A stretch of 64,000 nt of DNA from Allobosea sp. OK403 (GTDB lineage Bacteria > Pseudomonadota > Alphaproteobacteria > Rhizobiales > Beijerinckiaceae): the NCBI RefSeq assembly GCF_900113835.1, contig NZ_FOQV01000001.1:744001-808000 (forward strand). The letters are read 5' to 3'. Made by a program: the position numbers and the translations under genes. The notes beneath the pieces were generated by a model. That model was not told where the DNA came from and did no database searches. It saw only the letters and a program-made list of their open reading frames with translations. Below, piece by piece: positions 50,260 through 59,373 of the stretch (position 1 is its first letter; every line of letters begins with the position of its first letter).

Positions 50260-50970
50260 ATGATCGACGCCACGCAGGAACCGCTTGTTCTGATCCCGGG
50301 ACTGAGCTGCGACGCCTCCCTCTATGCGCCGCAATGGCCGGCTCTGGCTGCCGGCGGCAGGCCTATCCTCATCGCCGAGCATGCGCAGGACGAAACTCTG
50401 GACGCCATTGCGCAACGGCTGCTCGCCGCGGCCCCGCCGCGCTTCGCGCTCTGCGGCCTGTCCATGGGCGGCTATATCGCTTTCGAAGTGATGCGGCAGG
50501 CGCCGGGGCGCGTCACGCGATTGGCGCTTCTCGACACCAGCGCCAAGCCGGCGACGCCTGAGACGAACACGCCGCGCGAACAGATGATCGCCCTGGCGCA
50601 GAAGGGCGCCTTCGACAATGTCACGACCTTGCTCTGGCAGCGCTTGGTCGCGCCGGCGCGCCTTGTCGACGAACCCTTGCGGTTGCTCGTCAGGCGGATG
50701 GCGGACGAGGTCGGTGCGGAAGGTTTTATCCGGCAGCAGCGCGCAATCATGACGCGGCCCGACTCGCGGCCCGGACTGGCGGCGATTGATGTGCCGACGC
50801 TCGCGCTGGTCGGCGCGGAGGATTTGATCACGCCGCCGAGCGAGGCGCAGGAGATCGCGGCCGGGATCGGCGCCAAGGCCAAGCTGGTGGTCGTGCCGGG
50901 CTGCGGCCACCTCTCGACGCTTGAGGCGCCGGATGCCGTGACCGCCGAGCTGCTAGCCTGGTTCGGCTAA
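50260..50970 (+). CDS. Alpha/beta-fold hydrolase
   Basis: A 236-residue enzyme of the alpha/beta hydrolase fold. The oxyanion motif is LIPGLSCD, the nucleophile elbow is FALCGLSMGGYIAFE with the catalytic Ser, the acid lies in LVGAEDLITPP, and the His in VPGCGHLSTLEAPD. Substrate unknown; similar proteins act on esters or enol-lactones. It is divergent from rhlE, with 213 bases between. Confidence 0.88.
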   Translation: MIDATQEPLVLIPGLSCDASLYAPQWPALAAGGRPILIAEHAQDETLDAIAQRLLAAAPPRFALCGLSMGGYIAFEVMRQAPGRVTRLALLDTSAKPATPETNTPREQMIALAQKGAFDNVTTLLWQRLVAPARLVDEPLRLLVRRMADEVGAEGFIRQQRAIMTRPDSRPGLAAIDVPTLALVGAEDLITPPSEAQEIAAGIGAKAKLVVVPGCGHLSTLEAPDAVTAELLAWFG

Positions 50971-50971
50971 C

Positions 50972-51071
50972 GTGTTTTCGAGCGAGGTGGGTACCGGTTC
51001 GCGTGAAGAAAACACGTCAAAACAAAGATCCAGAGCAATTGAACGATCCAATCAGATCGGAATTCGCTCTA
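50972..51071 (-). repeat. Palindromic intergenic repeat, copy 2
   Basis: Read on the minus strand it matches copy 1 at 27835-27925: GAGCGAATTCCGATC, GATTGGATCGTTCAATTGCTC and TTCTTCACGCGAACCGGTACC. It joins the end of the hydrolase gene to the end of the small gene at 51077. Confidence 0.7.
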
Positions 51072-51076
51072 AAATC

Positions 51077-51337
51077 TCAGCGCGGGACCACGCAGGGGTC
51101 GAGACGGGTCTGGTTCGCCGACTTTTGAAGCGAACCCGTGATCATCGGATCGACCGGCTTGCCTTTCGAGGCGGCGGAGGCGACCTGGGTCAGGCGTTCG
51201 GTGTCGAGCTTGGCGGTCTGGTTCGAGACGAAATTCACCGCGACGACCGACAGGAATCCGATCGCGGCGGCAGCCTTGGCGACGTCAGCGACCATTGTGC
51301 CGCGGTCGTTCTTCCAGAAGAGTTCGATCAGCCGCAT
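51077..51337 (-). CDS. Small membrane protein, Flp-pilin-like N-terminus
   Basis: An 86-residue protein. A short charged start (MRLIELFWKNDRGTMVADVAK) leads into a hydrophobic helix (AAAAIGFLSVVAVNFVS) and a polar tail with one late Cys. The W-K-N-D-R-G then hydrophobic helix pattern resembles Flp/Fap pilins and related small Hyphomicrobiales proteins, but the usual Glu-Tyr is missing (VADVA instead of IEYGL). It may be a distant or relict member; the family is not certain. A start further upstream is possible but adds codons unlike protein. Confidence 0.5.
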   Translation of the reverse strand: MRLIELFWKNDRGTMVADVAKAAAAIGFLSVVAVNFVSNQTAKLDTERLTQVASAASKGKPVDPMITGSLQKSANQTRLDPCVVPR

Positions 51338-51453
51338 CTGGCCTGCTCCGCCCATTCGAGCGCCAAGGCACCCCTCGCCATGACCTTGCGCCATCAGCGG
51401 TAAAAAGACGGTTAGCAAACCGTTGCCGCGATCCCGCGTTGTTCATGAAATCG

Positions 51454-52386
51454 CTAGAGCAGGACGTCGGGGCCCGGGGCCGGCTGGCCATTGAGTCTGG
51501 CGCGGTTGTTGCGAAACAGCTCCCGCAAAGCGCCCAGCACGGCAAGAACGGCGGGCCGCTGCCGCGAGACGTCATGCGAGACCAGGAATATCTCGTCGGC
51601 TGTCCTGTCCGGCGGCGGCTGCAGCCGGACGAGCGTCTCATCGGCGTCGCCCATGAAACAAGGCACCATGGAGACCGCGCCGGCTGAACGGACGCTTTCG
51701 TAGCGCGCCGCTGAATCGCCGACGCGCGCCGCGACAGGGCGGCCTGCAGCCCATTCGAGGATATGCTCCTCGATCCGCGACGACACGTCCCGGCTGACCG
51801 AGATGATCGGCGCCGTCGCAGGGTCGATATCCCGCCGGACGTAGAGCGCTTGTACAAGCCGCCCGATTTTCTGGGCAAAATAGCCTTGCTGTTCCGGCAC
51901 CTTGCTCATCCGCAACGCGATGTCGGCATCGCCCCGCGCGAGATCGAGCTTGTCGCGGGTGCTGATGATGACGATTTCGACCCCTCCGGCAGCTGCGGAA
52001 ATCGTCGTCGCATGCATCGTCAGGAACAAGCTGATCGAGGTCGTGGCGGTGATCCTGACCGGCGCGCTATCCGAGGCGCGCGCGGCCCGCGCCCGGCTGG
52101 CGAAACGCTCAGTGGCGGCAGCGACCTCGCTTGCATCCTGCGCCAGGGCCTGACCGAGCTCGGTGAGGATCAGGCGATTGGCGGCGCGCCGGAACAGTTG
52201 CAGCCCAAGCCTTGCCTCGAAAGCCTTCAGCCTCCGGGCAACCGTCGCTTCGCTCAGTCCGAGTTGCGCCGCCGCCACGGCCAGCGCCCCGCTCGCGGCG
52301 ATGGCGTGGAAGATTCCGATGTCGTCCCAGCCGGGGGAAACCAGATCGCCGTGGCGTCGAGCTTGAGAGGGAGGAGGCTGCCCCAT
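51454..52386 (-). CDS. LysR-family transcriptional regulator
   Basis: A 310-residue regulator. The winged helix lies at about residues 20-80, with FHAIAASGALAVAAAQLGLSEATVARRLKAFE and the wing LFRR..NRLILTELG, followed by the substrate-binding domain with two lobes. It probably recognises a small carboxylic inducer. No divergent target gene is evident nearby, so its regulon cannot be named. ATG 52386 is preferred over an upstream TTG. Confidence 0.92.
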   Translation of the reverse strand: MGQPPPSQARRHGDLVSPGWDDIGIFHAIAASGALAVAAAQLGLSEATVARRLKAFEARLGLQLFRRAANRLILTELGQALAQDASEVAAATERFASRARAARASDSAPVRITATTSISLFLTMHATTISAAAGGVEIVIISTRDKLDLARGDADIALRMSKVPEQQGYFAQKIGRLVQALYVRRDIDPATAPIISVSRDVSSRIEEHILEWAAGRPVAARVGDSAARYESVRSAGAVSMVPCFMGDADETLVRLQPPPDRTADEIFLVSHDVSRQRPAVLAVLGALRELFRNNRARLNGQPAPGPDVLL

Positions 52387-52581
52387 GCGGTCACTGGCCA
52401 AGCTTGCGGGGAGCGAGAGACATGGCTCGCGAAGACGTGACGGGGATCGCGGGAGAGCTTGTTCGACATGCCGGCAAGGTGCCGGCTCCGATCTGTCTTG
52501 GCAGCCCCGCAGCGATGACGGGCAGGCCTGTGAAAACGAAGGGGTGCCAATGGCCCGGCCACGCTTGCCAGGCCTGGCGCC

Positions 52582-54672
52582 TCACAGGTCGATCAGTTCG
52601 CCGGCAAAGGCCGCGCGCTCCTGGATGAAGATGAAGCGGGCTTCCGGCTTGTTGCCCATCAAGCGCTCAACCGTCTCCGAGGTCTCGTCGCGGGCCTCGT
52701 GCTCGACCATGACCTTGAGCAGGATGCGCTTGGCCGGGTCCATGGTGGTTTCCTTGAGCTGGGCCGGCATCATTTCGCCCAGACCTTTGAAGCGGCTGAT
52801 CTCCGGCTTCTTGCCCTTGAAGACGCTCTCGATCAGCTCGTCCTTATGAGCATCGTTGCGGGCATAGACCGACTTGCCGCCATGCTGGAGCCGGTAGAGC
52901 GGCGGCACGGCGAGATAGAGATGGCCCTTTTCAATCAGGCGCGGCATCTGCCGCCAGAAGAAGGTCACCAGCAGCGAGGCGATATGGGCGCCGTCGACGT
53001 CGGCGTCGGTCATCACGATGACCTTCTCATAGCGCAGATCATCCTCGCGGAACTGCAGGCCGATGCCGCAGCCCAGAGCCAGGATCAGGTCGGCGAGCTG
53101 CTGGTTGGCGTTGAGCTTGTCGCGCGTGGCATTGGCGACGTTCAGGATCTTGCCTCGCAACGGCAGAATGGCCTGCGTCGCACGGTTGCGCGCCTGCTTG
53201 GCCGAGCCGCCGGCGGAATCGCCCTCGACGATGAAGAGTTCCGAGCCGGCGGCGCCCGCGCTCGAACAATCCGCAAGCTTGCCGGGCAGGCGCAGCTTGC
53301 GGGTCGCGGTCTTGCGCGAGACTTCCTTTTCGAGGCGACGGCGAAGGCGCTCCTCGGCGCGGTCGACCGACCAGTCGAGCAGGCGCAAGGCCTGCTGCGG
53401 CGCGGCGGCAAGCCAATGGTCGAAGGCGTCGCGCACCGCGTTCTCGACGATGCGGGCAGCCTCCAGCGTCGCCAGCTTGTCCTTGGTCTGGCCCTGGAAC
53501 TCCGGCTCGCGAATGAAGACCGAAAGCATGGCGGCGCAGGTCGCCATCACATCGTCGGACGTGACCTGGGCCATGCGCTTGGACTGGCCGATGCGCTCGG
53601 CATGGTCGCGCAGACCGCGCAGCAATGCGACGCGCAGGCCCTGCTCATGCGTGCCACCCTCCGGCGTCGGGATCGTGTTGCAATACGAGGAGGAGAATCC
53701 GTCCTCGCCGGTTGCGAGCCAGGCGATCGCCCATTCGAGCGAACCATGGCCGCCATCTTTGGTGATCTTGCCCGAGAAGATCGGCTCGGCGACGAGGTCC
53801 TTGCCCTCGATCTCACGACCAAGATAGTCGCGCAAGCCGCCGGGGAAACGAAAGACCGCTTCCGCCGCGACATCGCCTTCCGGCTGCAACAGCGAGGGTG
53901 CGCAGCGCCAGCGGATTTCGACGCCGCCGAAGAGATAGGCCTTCGAGCGAGCCATGCGGAACAGGCGCGCGGGCACGAAATGCGCGCTCTCGCCAAATAT
54001 CTGCGCATCGGGGTGGAAGCGCACACGAGTGCCGCGCCGGTTAGCGACCGGGCCAACCGTCTCCAATGGCCCCTGCGGCAAGCCGCGCGAGAAGTGCTGA
54101 CGGTAGAGCGTCTTGCCGCGCGCGACTTCAACCTCGAGCCGGTCGGACAGCGCATTGACGACGGAGACACCGACGCCGTGCAGGCCGCCTGAGGTCTCAT
54201 AGGCCTTGGAGTCGAATTTTCCGCCGGCATGCAGCGTTGTCATGATGACTTCGAGCGCCGATTTGCCCGGGAATTTCGGATGCGGGTCGACGGGAATGCC
54301 GCGGCCGTTGTCGGTCACGGCGATTGAGCCGTCTTCCAGCACCTCGACATCGATGAAGCTGGCGTGTCCCGCCACGGCTTCGTCCATGGCGTTGTCGATC
54401 ACCTCGGCAAAGAGATGGTGCAGGGCGCGCTCGTCCGTGCCGCCGATATACATGCCGGGTCGGCGCCGCACAGGCTCCAGCCCTTCGAGCACCTCGATCG
54501 CCGAGGCGTCATAGCCGGCTTCGGACAAGGTGCCGTTGCGTGGCGGCGCCGAGGCGGGAGAGGGCTTTGTGGGATTGGCAGGCGCGGAAGCCACGGCGCG
54601 CGGCTCCGGCCTTGGCTGTGCCGGGGGCTGCCGGTCACCATCCGAGCCGAAAAGATCGCCGTTCTCCGTCAT
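52582..54672 (-). CDS. parE: DNA topoisomerase IV subunit B
   Basis: A 696-residue ATPase subunit that with ParC separates linked daughter chromosomes. The GHKL ATP site shows EVIDNAMDEAVAG, VTDNGRGIPV and the YETSGGLHGVGVSVVNALS loop; the TOPRIM metal site is IVEGDSAGGSAKQ with the later MTDADVDGAHI. The N-terminal 45 residues are Pro-rich and disordered. It ends at GELIDL, without GyrB-type additions. ATG 54672 is chosen because the family core begins soon after. Confidence 0.95.
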   Translation of the reverse strand: MTENGDLFGSDGDRQPPAQPRPEPRAVASAPANPTKPSPASAPPRNGTLSEAGYDASAIEVLEGLEPVRRRPGMYIGGTDERALHHLFAEVIDNAMDEAVAGHASFIDVEVLEDGSIAVTDNGRGIPVDPHPKFPGKSALEVIMTTLHAGGKFDSKAYETSGGLHGVGVSVVNALSDRLEVEVARGKTLYRQHFSRGLPQGPLETVGPVANRRGTRVRFHPDAQIFGESAHFVPARLFRMARSKAYLFGGVEIRWRCAPSLLQPEGDVAAEAVFRFPGGLRDYLGREIEGKDLVAEPIFSGKITKDGGHGSLEWAIAWLATGEDGFSSSYCNTIPTPEGGTHEQGLRVALLRGLRDHAERIGQSKRMAQVTSDDVMATCAAMLSVFIREPEFQGQTKDKLATLEAARIVENAVRDAFDHWLAAAPQQALRLLDWSVDRAEERLRRRLEKEVSRKTATRKLRLPGKLADCSSAGAAGSELFIVEGDSAGGSAKQARNRATQAILPLRGKILNVANATRDKLNANQQLADLILALGCGIGLQFREDDLRYEKVIVMTDADVDGAHIASLLVTFFWRQMPRLIEKGHLYLAVPPLYRLQHGGKSVYARNDAHKDELIESVFKGKKPEISRFKGLGEMMPAQLKETTMDPAKRILLKVMVEHEARDETSETVERLMGNKPEARFIFIQERAAFAGELIDL

Positions 54673-54964
54673 GGCCGTGGTCGATTCCCTGATTCGCAAC
54701 TGCGAATGATAGCGCAGGCGGATGCAAACCGCGCTGCGACACTGCCTATAGGCGCAAATGGTTTGAGGAAAAATGCGACAGGACGCACCATACGATGTGG
54801 CGCCGTGGACAGAATGTCGCGCATTCGTCACGAGACTCGGCAAATCAGTCCGGAACCCGAGCTGTTCAGCCTGCGTTAACCACACCGGAGCAAGGATCAT
54901 CAAATGGCTACCGGGGCTATGCGGATTGCCGCGAGGCAAAGGGCTCCGGATATGGGAGGGTATC

Positions 54965-55165
54965 GTGACGTTGCGTCAGTCTGTGCCGAACATCAGAGTC
55001 GCGGGCCTCGAACGGGCGGCCCGCATGGCCGGTGAGGCTTTCGGCCACGAGGATCTCGGCCCGCTTCCCAGATTCTCCTCCCAGGCGCCGCAGACGTCGC
55101 ATCTTGTCTGGCTGCTTGCCGCGCTCGCGGCGGTCGCCGGTTTCGCAGCCATCCTCTTGCGCTGA
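54965..55165 (+). CDS. Small tail-anchored membrane protein
   Basis: A 66-residue protein of unknown function. It starts at a GTG with a strong ribosome binding site (GGGAGGG, four bases upstream). The first 40 residues are polar (VTLRQSVPNIRVAGLERAAR), then a single C-terminal helix LVWLLAALAAVAGFAAILL. Its last codons are the first unit of a 16-base triplicate repeat that continues after the stop. It is divergent from parE. It may be a real small gene; I do not recognise the family. Confidence 0.5.
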   Translation: MTLRQSVPNIRVAGLERAARMAGEAFGHEDLGPLPRFSSQAPQTSHLVWLLAALAAVAGFAAILLR

Positions 55166-55198
55166 CATCCTGTTGCGCTGACATCCTGTTGCGCTGAA
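55151..55198 (+). repeat. Three tandem 16-base units
   Basis: The unit ATCCTGTTGCGCTGAC occurs three times: 55151-55166 (one mismatch), 55167-55182 and 55183-55198 (last base differs). The first copy encodes the end of the small membrane protein and carries its stop codon. Confidence 0.85.
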
Positions 55199-55368
55199 AC
55201 GACACGCCCGGCTTCCTCCGACGAAATATCAACCTTTCGCTGCGTAGGGTGCTCTCTGAGCCCTAGGCTTCGGGAAGCCTTCAGGCTCTTCGTTTCGACG
55301 CATTGTCGGGCCGGCGGGGTCCGCTTCTCCCAAGGATAATTCGGGCGAAGGTCGCGGAGGGTGTCAGC

Positions 55369-56601
55369 ATGCGCAGCGTGATCATCAGCGATTTCGGCTC
55401 GGTCAATGGCGGTGCCGCCAAGGTCGCGATCGAGAGCGCGCGCGGGCTGGCCGAGGCCGGCGTCGAGATCATCTTCGCCTGCGCCATCGGCCCCGTCTCC
55501 GACCGGCTCGATCATCCGCGCATCCAAGTCGAGATGTTCCGGGGCGAAGAGATCTGGAAGGTCGGCAGCAAGCTTACCGCCGCGCGCCAGGGCATCTGGA
55601 ATGCGCCGGCCCACACCTTCCTGAGCGCGCTGCTGTCGCGCCAGCCGGCCGGAACGCTGGTGCATCTGCACCAATGGACCAAGGCCTTCAGCCCAGCCGC
55701 AATCGCAGCCGCAGGCGAGAGCGGGCTGCCGGTCGCAATCACCATGCACGACTATTTTTCGTTCTGCCCCGTCGGTGGCTATTTCGACTTCAGGGCCGGC
55801 GCGCCCTGCACGCGCAAGCCGATGTCGGCCAGCTGCATCGCCAGCAATTGCGACCGCGCCTCCTACGTCCACAAACTGGTGCGCGTCGCCCGGCAATGGC
55901 GCTCAGACGAGGCGATGCGCAGTCTCAAGGCGCCGCTCTTCATCCATGTCAGCGATTTCGCCCGGCGCTTCGCCGAGCCGTTCCTGCCCAAGACCGCCCG
56001 CCATGCGGTGGTCGAAAACATGATGGAAGCCGAGAGGCGCCCGCCGGCGGACATTGCGAGCAACCGGCATGCGCTGTTTCTCGGGCGTTTCACGCAGGAA
56101 AAAGCCGGCGATGTGCTCGCTCATGCCGCGCTTAACGCCGGCATGCCGGTGCGTTTCGTCGGCGAGGGACCGCTGGCGGAGGAGATCGGGCGGATCAATC
56201 CTGGCGCCGAGATTTGCGGCTGGGTTCCAGCCGAGCACGTGTTCGACGAGATCGCCCAGGCACGCTGCCTCGTGCTACCTTCGCTCTGGTACGAGCCAGG
56301 GCCTTTGGTGATCGCCGAGGCGCGCTCGCTCGGCGTGCCGGTCGTGCTGGCGCGCACCACCGGACCAGCGAGCTGGATCGTCGATGGCGAGGACGGGGTT
56401 CTGGTCGATGGTGGCGATGTCGCGGGGCTGGCGGCGGCGCTCGACCGAATGAAAGACGATGCCGCCGCAGCCGCGATGGGGAAGGCTGCCTATCGCCGCT
56501 ACTGGGCCGACCCGCTGACGACCGAGCGCCATGTGGCGCGGACGATCGACGCCTATCGCGGTGCCATCACAGGCGAGGTGCCGTTGACTGCCTTGGCCTG
56601 A
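55369..56601 (+). CDS. GT4-type glycosyltransferase
   Basis: A 410-residue GT-B fold glycosyltransferase. The N-terminal acceptor domain begins MRSVIISDFGSVNGGAAKVAIESARGLAEAG. The C-terminal donor domain holds FLGRFTQEKAGDVLAHA, VPAEHVFDEIAQARCLVLPS, and the characteristic YEPGPLVIAEARSLGVPVV, with the Glu contacts. It transfers an activated sugar, perhaps to a surface polysaccharide. ATG 55369 has GCGGAGGG upstream. It is convergent with the FkbM methyltransferase gene, 27 bases apart, and no other polysaccharide genes follow. Confidence 0.88.
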   Translation: MRSVIISDFGSVNGGAAKVAIESARGLAEAGVEIIFACAIGPVSDRLDHPRIQVEMFRGEEIWKVGSKLTAARQGIWNAPAHTFLSALLSRQPAGTLVHLHQWTKAFSPAAIAAAGESGLPVAITMHDYFSFCPVGGYFDFRAGAPCTRKPMSASCIASNCDRASYVHKLVRVARQWRSDEAMRSLKAPLFIHVSDFARRFAEPFLPKTARHAVVENMMEAERRPPADIASNRHALFLGRFTQEKAGDVLAHAALNAGMPVRFVGEGPLAEEIGRINPGAEICGWVPAEHVFDEIAQARCLVLPSLWYEPGPLVIAEARSLGVPVVLARTTGPASWIVDGEDGVLVDGGDVAGLAAALDRMKDDAAAAAMGKAAYRRYWADPLTTERHVARTIDAYRGAITGEVPLTALA

Positions 56602-56628
56602 GGTCGAGCATACCTTGCCGGGACGGCG

Positions 56629-57558
56629 TCAAACGAAAGCTTCCGGCCAACCTTCTTTCCGCCTGAGCGCGATCAGGTTGTAGCCCTTCGTCCGATCGCG
56701 CTTATAGGCGTCAAGCTCATCCACCCGCGTGATGGCAACGATGGCGTCGTCGCACAGGAGATGAACGAGAAGACCGCGCTCCTCGATAATATGACGCGTC
56801 AGCGCGTGCGTTGGGTCGGAGCCGTGATCCTCGTAGATCACCAATGCATCCTGGGCGAGGGCGCGTTCCATACCCATCAGGGCCTCGCGCTCGACCCCTT
56901 CGACGTCAAGCTTCACGACCACCCTGCGCCCCGACCAGCCCTCCCGATCGAGCAGTTCATCGATGGTGATGGAAGAAACGATCTCGCCGCTCGAACCCTG
57001 GCCTTCGGCGGCGATGCCACGCGCCTCATGAGCGGCATCGCTCAGCGAAACCGCGATGTCCGAGCGGTCGAGAATAGCGCGATGGAAGACTTTGATCTTG
57101 TCGAGATGAGGCTCGGCATTGGCCGCGAGCATGGCGAAGGTCGTGGCCGACGCTTCCACCGCGAGGACCGGCTTGCCACCGCCGCATGAGCGAGCGGCGA
57201 CGAAGACCGACCAGTAGCCGATATTCGCGCCGCAATCGACGAAGCTGTAGTCGACATGCGCCAGAAGCCGCAGGAAGTGGGCCATTTCAGGCTCGTGGTC
57301 GTAGGAGCGCAGCAACATCCGGTTCCAGTAGGGATCGCGCGCTGGGAAACGCACCTCGGCGTCCTGCCCCAAGACGATGCGCGCCGTTCGATCGGTCCAG
57401 ACAGCAGAGCCTACGAGGCGGCAGGCCTTGTAGAGGCCGCGCTGCATGAGCGGGCGCGATAGCGCGCCATAGCTGTCGAGCACGCCGACGAGCGCGCGTT
57501 CGCACCATCCGGCATTGATCAAGCGGCCGGTTGCGCGGTCAACGGCAATGTCGGTCAT
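56629..57558 (-). CDS. FkbM-family methyltransferase
   Basis: A 309-residue SAM-dependent methyltransferase. The SAM loop is SFVDCGANIGYWSV, followed by VLAVEASATTFAML with the acidic residue for the ribose. The later VVVKLDVEGVEREALMGM block and YEDHG are typical of the FkbM domain, which O-methylates sugars in surface glycans or natural products. The pairing with the glycosyltransferase suggests a common surface glycan, but the genes face each other and may be independent. Confidence 0.9.
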   Translation of the reverse strand: MTDIAVDRATGRLINAGWCERALVGVLDSYGALSRPLMQRGLYKACRLVGSAVWTDRTARIVLGQDAEVRFPARDPYWNRMLLRSYDHEPEMAHFLRLLAHVDYSFVDCGANIGYWSVFVAARSCGGGKPVLAVEASATTFAMLAANAEPHLDKIKVFHRAILDRSDIAVSLSDAAHEARGIAAEGQGSSGEIVSSITIDELLDREGWSGRRVVVKLDVEGVEREALMGMERALAQDALVIYEDHGSDPTHALTRHIIEERGLLVHLLCDDAIVAITRVDELDAYKRDRTKGYNLIALRRKEGWPEAFV

Positions 57559-57662
57559 GGCGAGCTCTATCTGGGGCCTGGCGCATTGTCCCTACCGCAA
57601 GAGCTTTTCGGCAAGGTAAAGGCGATCGTCGAAAGTGAAATATCGGAGCCGGCCACGGATTG

Positions 57663-57925
57663 GCGCCAAGCACAAAAAACCGGGACATTTCTGCCCCGGT
57701 TTCGCAGGTGGACCGCGAGACGCGCAGTCGGGAGGAAGCGTGATTCCGCCTGAGCCTGAAGGCTCGGTAGGAGTTGTACATCGCGAACTCGACCGGGTGC
57801 GGCGTCATCTCGAAGCGCGCCACATCCTGCATCTTGAGCTCGATATAGCTCTCGATGAAGTCGTCGTTGAAGACGCCACCGGCCTTGAGGAAGGCGTTGT
57901 CCTTCTTGAGCGTGTCGAACGCACC
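57663..57925. repeat. Left direct repeat of glnA 3' end (copy A)
   Basis: This stretch matches 59944-60207, the 3' end of glnA with its terminator and trailer, in the same orientation and with only scattered differences. It begins GCGCCAAGCAC and continues through CCTTCTTGAGCG. Outside it the two regions differ. The pair flanks the MATE and HxlR genes. Confidence 0.9.
57674..57702 (-). terminator. Terminator copied with the glnA 3' end, now after the MATE gene
   Basis: Arms AAACCGGGACA / TGCCCCGGTTT (one mismatch) with loop TTTC and a T run on the minus strand. It is the copy-A version of the glnA terminator at 59955, and now ends the MATE transcript. Confidence 0.75.
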
Positions 57926-57930
57926 GCGGT
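57764..57930 (-). pseudogene. 3'-terminal remnant of a duplicated glnA
   Basis: The minus strand reads [20 protein letters not shown], the following [18 protein letters not shown] and [11 protein letters not shown], the last 54 or so residues of glutamine synthetase. The original TGA stop is changed to CGA at 57764-57766, so the frame reads on. Everything 5' of the break near 57930 is unrelated. It is non-functional as an enzyme and marks the duplication. Confidence 0.92.
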
Positions 57931-57984
57931 AGCCTATCGCAGCGTCATAGGCGGACACGGCGCAGGCGTGACCGCAGCCTGAAC

Positions 57985-59373
57985 TCAGCGCGTTTTGCGG
58001 AACCAGGCTCCCGACCGAACCGCGGCCAACAGCATCACGCCGTAGACCACAAGCGCCAGGCCCAGCGCTGCAAACAATGCCTGAAGCGAACCGCTCAGGC
58101 GCAGCACGAGCCAGCCGCCGCCGAGCGCGATGGCGAAGCGGACGAAGCCCGCTGTGACGGGCCATAGCAACCGGCCCGCGCCCTGCGATGCGAAATAGAG
58201 AGCAAGACCCAAGCCGAAGAAGCCATAGGTCGGGCCGACATAGCGCAGATACTGGCTGCCCGTCTCGATCGCGCCCGGAGCGGTCGTGAACAGGCCGAGC
58301 CAGGCGGCAGGCCAGAGCGCCGCCGCCAGCCCGATCGCTTCGGTCATGGCGAAGGCGATGCCCCCGCCGATCATCGCGACCCGCATCGCCCGCTCGGGCT
58401 GGTCGGCGCCGATATTGGTGCCGACGAGTGCGACCAGCGGCGCGCCGAGGCCGAAGACGAGCGGGATCAGGAGATATTCCAGCCGCGCGCCGGTGCCGAA
58501 GCCTGCCACCGCATCGACCCCGGCATGGGCCGCAACCATCGCCGTCGATAGCGCGATGGTGAGGTTTGTGAAGAGTGAGGTGATGGAGCCGACGGCGCCG
58601 ATACGCAGGATGTCGGCGAAGATCGCCCAGCGCAGACGAATCCAGGCGAAGCGCACGACATTGCGGCCGGACAGGATATACCAACCCAGCACAAGCGCGC
58701 CGCCGAGATAGAACAGCACCAGCGCAGCTCCGCCGCCGGCGATGCCGAGCGCGGGAACCGGCCCCCAGCCGAAGATCAGCAGTGGAGAGAGAGGCACCAG
58801 CAGCGCAACGCCGACGCAGATCACCAGCGCCGGAACCAGCATGTTGCCGGTGCCGCGAACGACGCTGGCGAGCCCATTCATGATCCAGAGGAGGGCGGTG
58901 CCGGCAAAGACCACGTCGGAATAGGCTAGCGCCGCCTCGAGCTCGCCGCCCGTGCCGCCGAGCGCCTGGTAGATCGGCCGGCCGAAGGCCAGCATCACGA
59001 CCGAGAAGAACAGGCCGAGCGCGAGATTGATCAGGATCGCATGCAAAACGATGCCGTCGGCCTCAATGCGGCGACCGGCGCCGAGCGCGCGCGCCACGGC
59101 AGACGAGATACCGCCCCCCATCGCGCCGCCGGAGATCATCTGCATCAGCATGACCGGCGGAAAGACCAGCGCCATGCCGGCAAGCGCGTCGGTCCCGAGT
59201 CGCGAGACCCACCAGGTCTCGATCAGCCCCGTTGCCGATTGCGCCAGCATGATCAGGATATTGGGCCAGGCCATGCGCAGCAGCATTGGCAGGATCGGAT
59301 CCTGGAGCAGCCGCAAGGTACGCGCGCTATGGGCCGGCGCCATGGCGCTCGTCGGGGCGTGAACCGCGCTCAT
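57985..59373 (-). CDS. MATE-family multidrug/metabolite efflux transporter
   Basis: A 462-residue inner-membrane antiporter with 12 predicted helices in two six-helix halves, driven by Na+ or H+. Typical are the N-terminal MLLRMAWPNILIMLAQSATGLIETWWVSRLGTDALAGMALVFP, FGRPIYQALGG, VRGTGNML and in the second half the parallel GQAAGRLL-like segment. Likely exports cationic drugs or natural products. ATG 59373 overlaps the HxlR stop by four bases (ATGA), so the two are one coupled operon with the regulator first. Confidence 0.93.
   Translation of the reverse strand: MSAVHAPTSAMAPAHSARTLRLLQDPILPMLLRMAWPNILIMLAQSATGLIETWWVSRLGTDALAGMALVFPPVMLMQMISGGAMGGGISSAVARALGAGRRIEADGIVLHAILINLALGLFFSVVMLAFGRPIYQALGGTGGELEAALAYSDVVFAGTALLWIMNGLASVVRGTGNMLVPALVICVGVALLVPLSPLLIFGWGPVPALGIAGGGAALVLFYLGGALVLGWYILSGRNVVRFAWIRLRWAIFADILRIGAVGSITSLFTNLTIALSTAMVAAHAGVDAVAGFGTGARLEYLLIPLVFGLGAPLVALVGTNIGADQPERAMRVAMIGGGIAFAMTEAIGLAAALWPAAWLGLFTTAPGAIETGSQYLRYVGPTYGFFGLGLALYFASQGAGRLLWPVTAGFVRFAIALGGGWLVLRLSGSLQALFAALGLALVVYGVMLLAAVRSGAWFRKTR

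Noticed and set aside
57539-58684. 381-codon minus-strand frame over the MATE gene
   Set aside because: Shadow of the transporter that happens to read into the glnA remnant; only the remnant part is meaningful.
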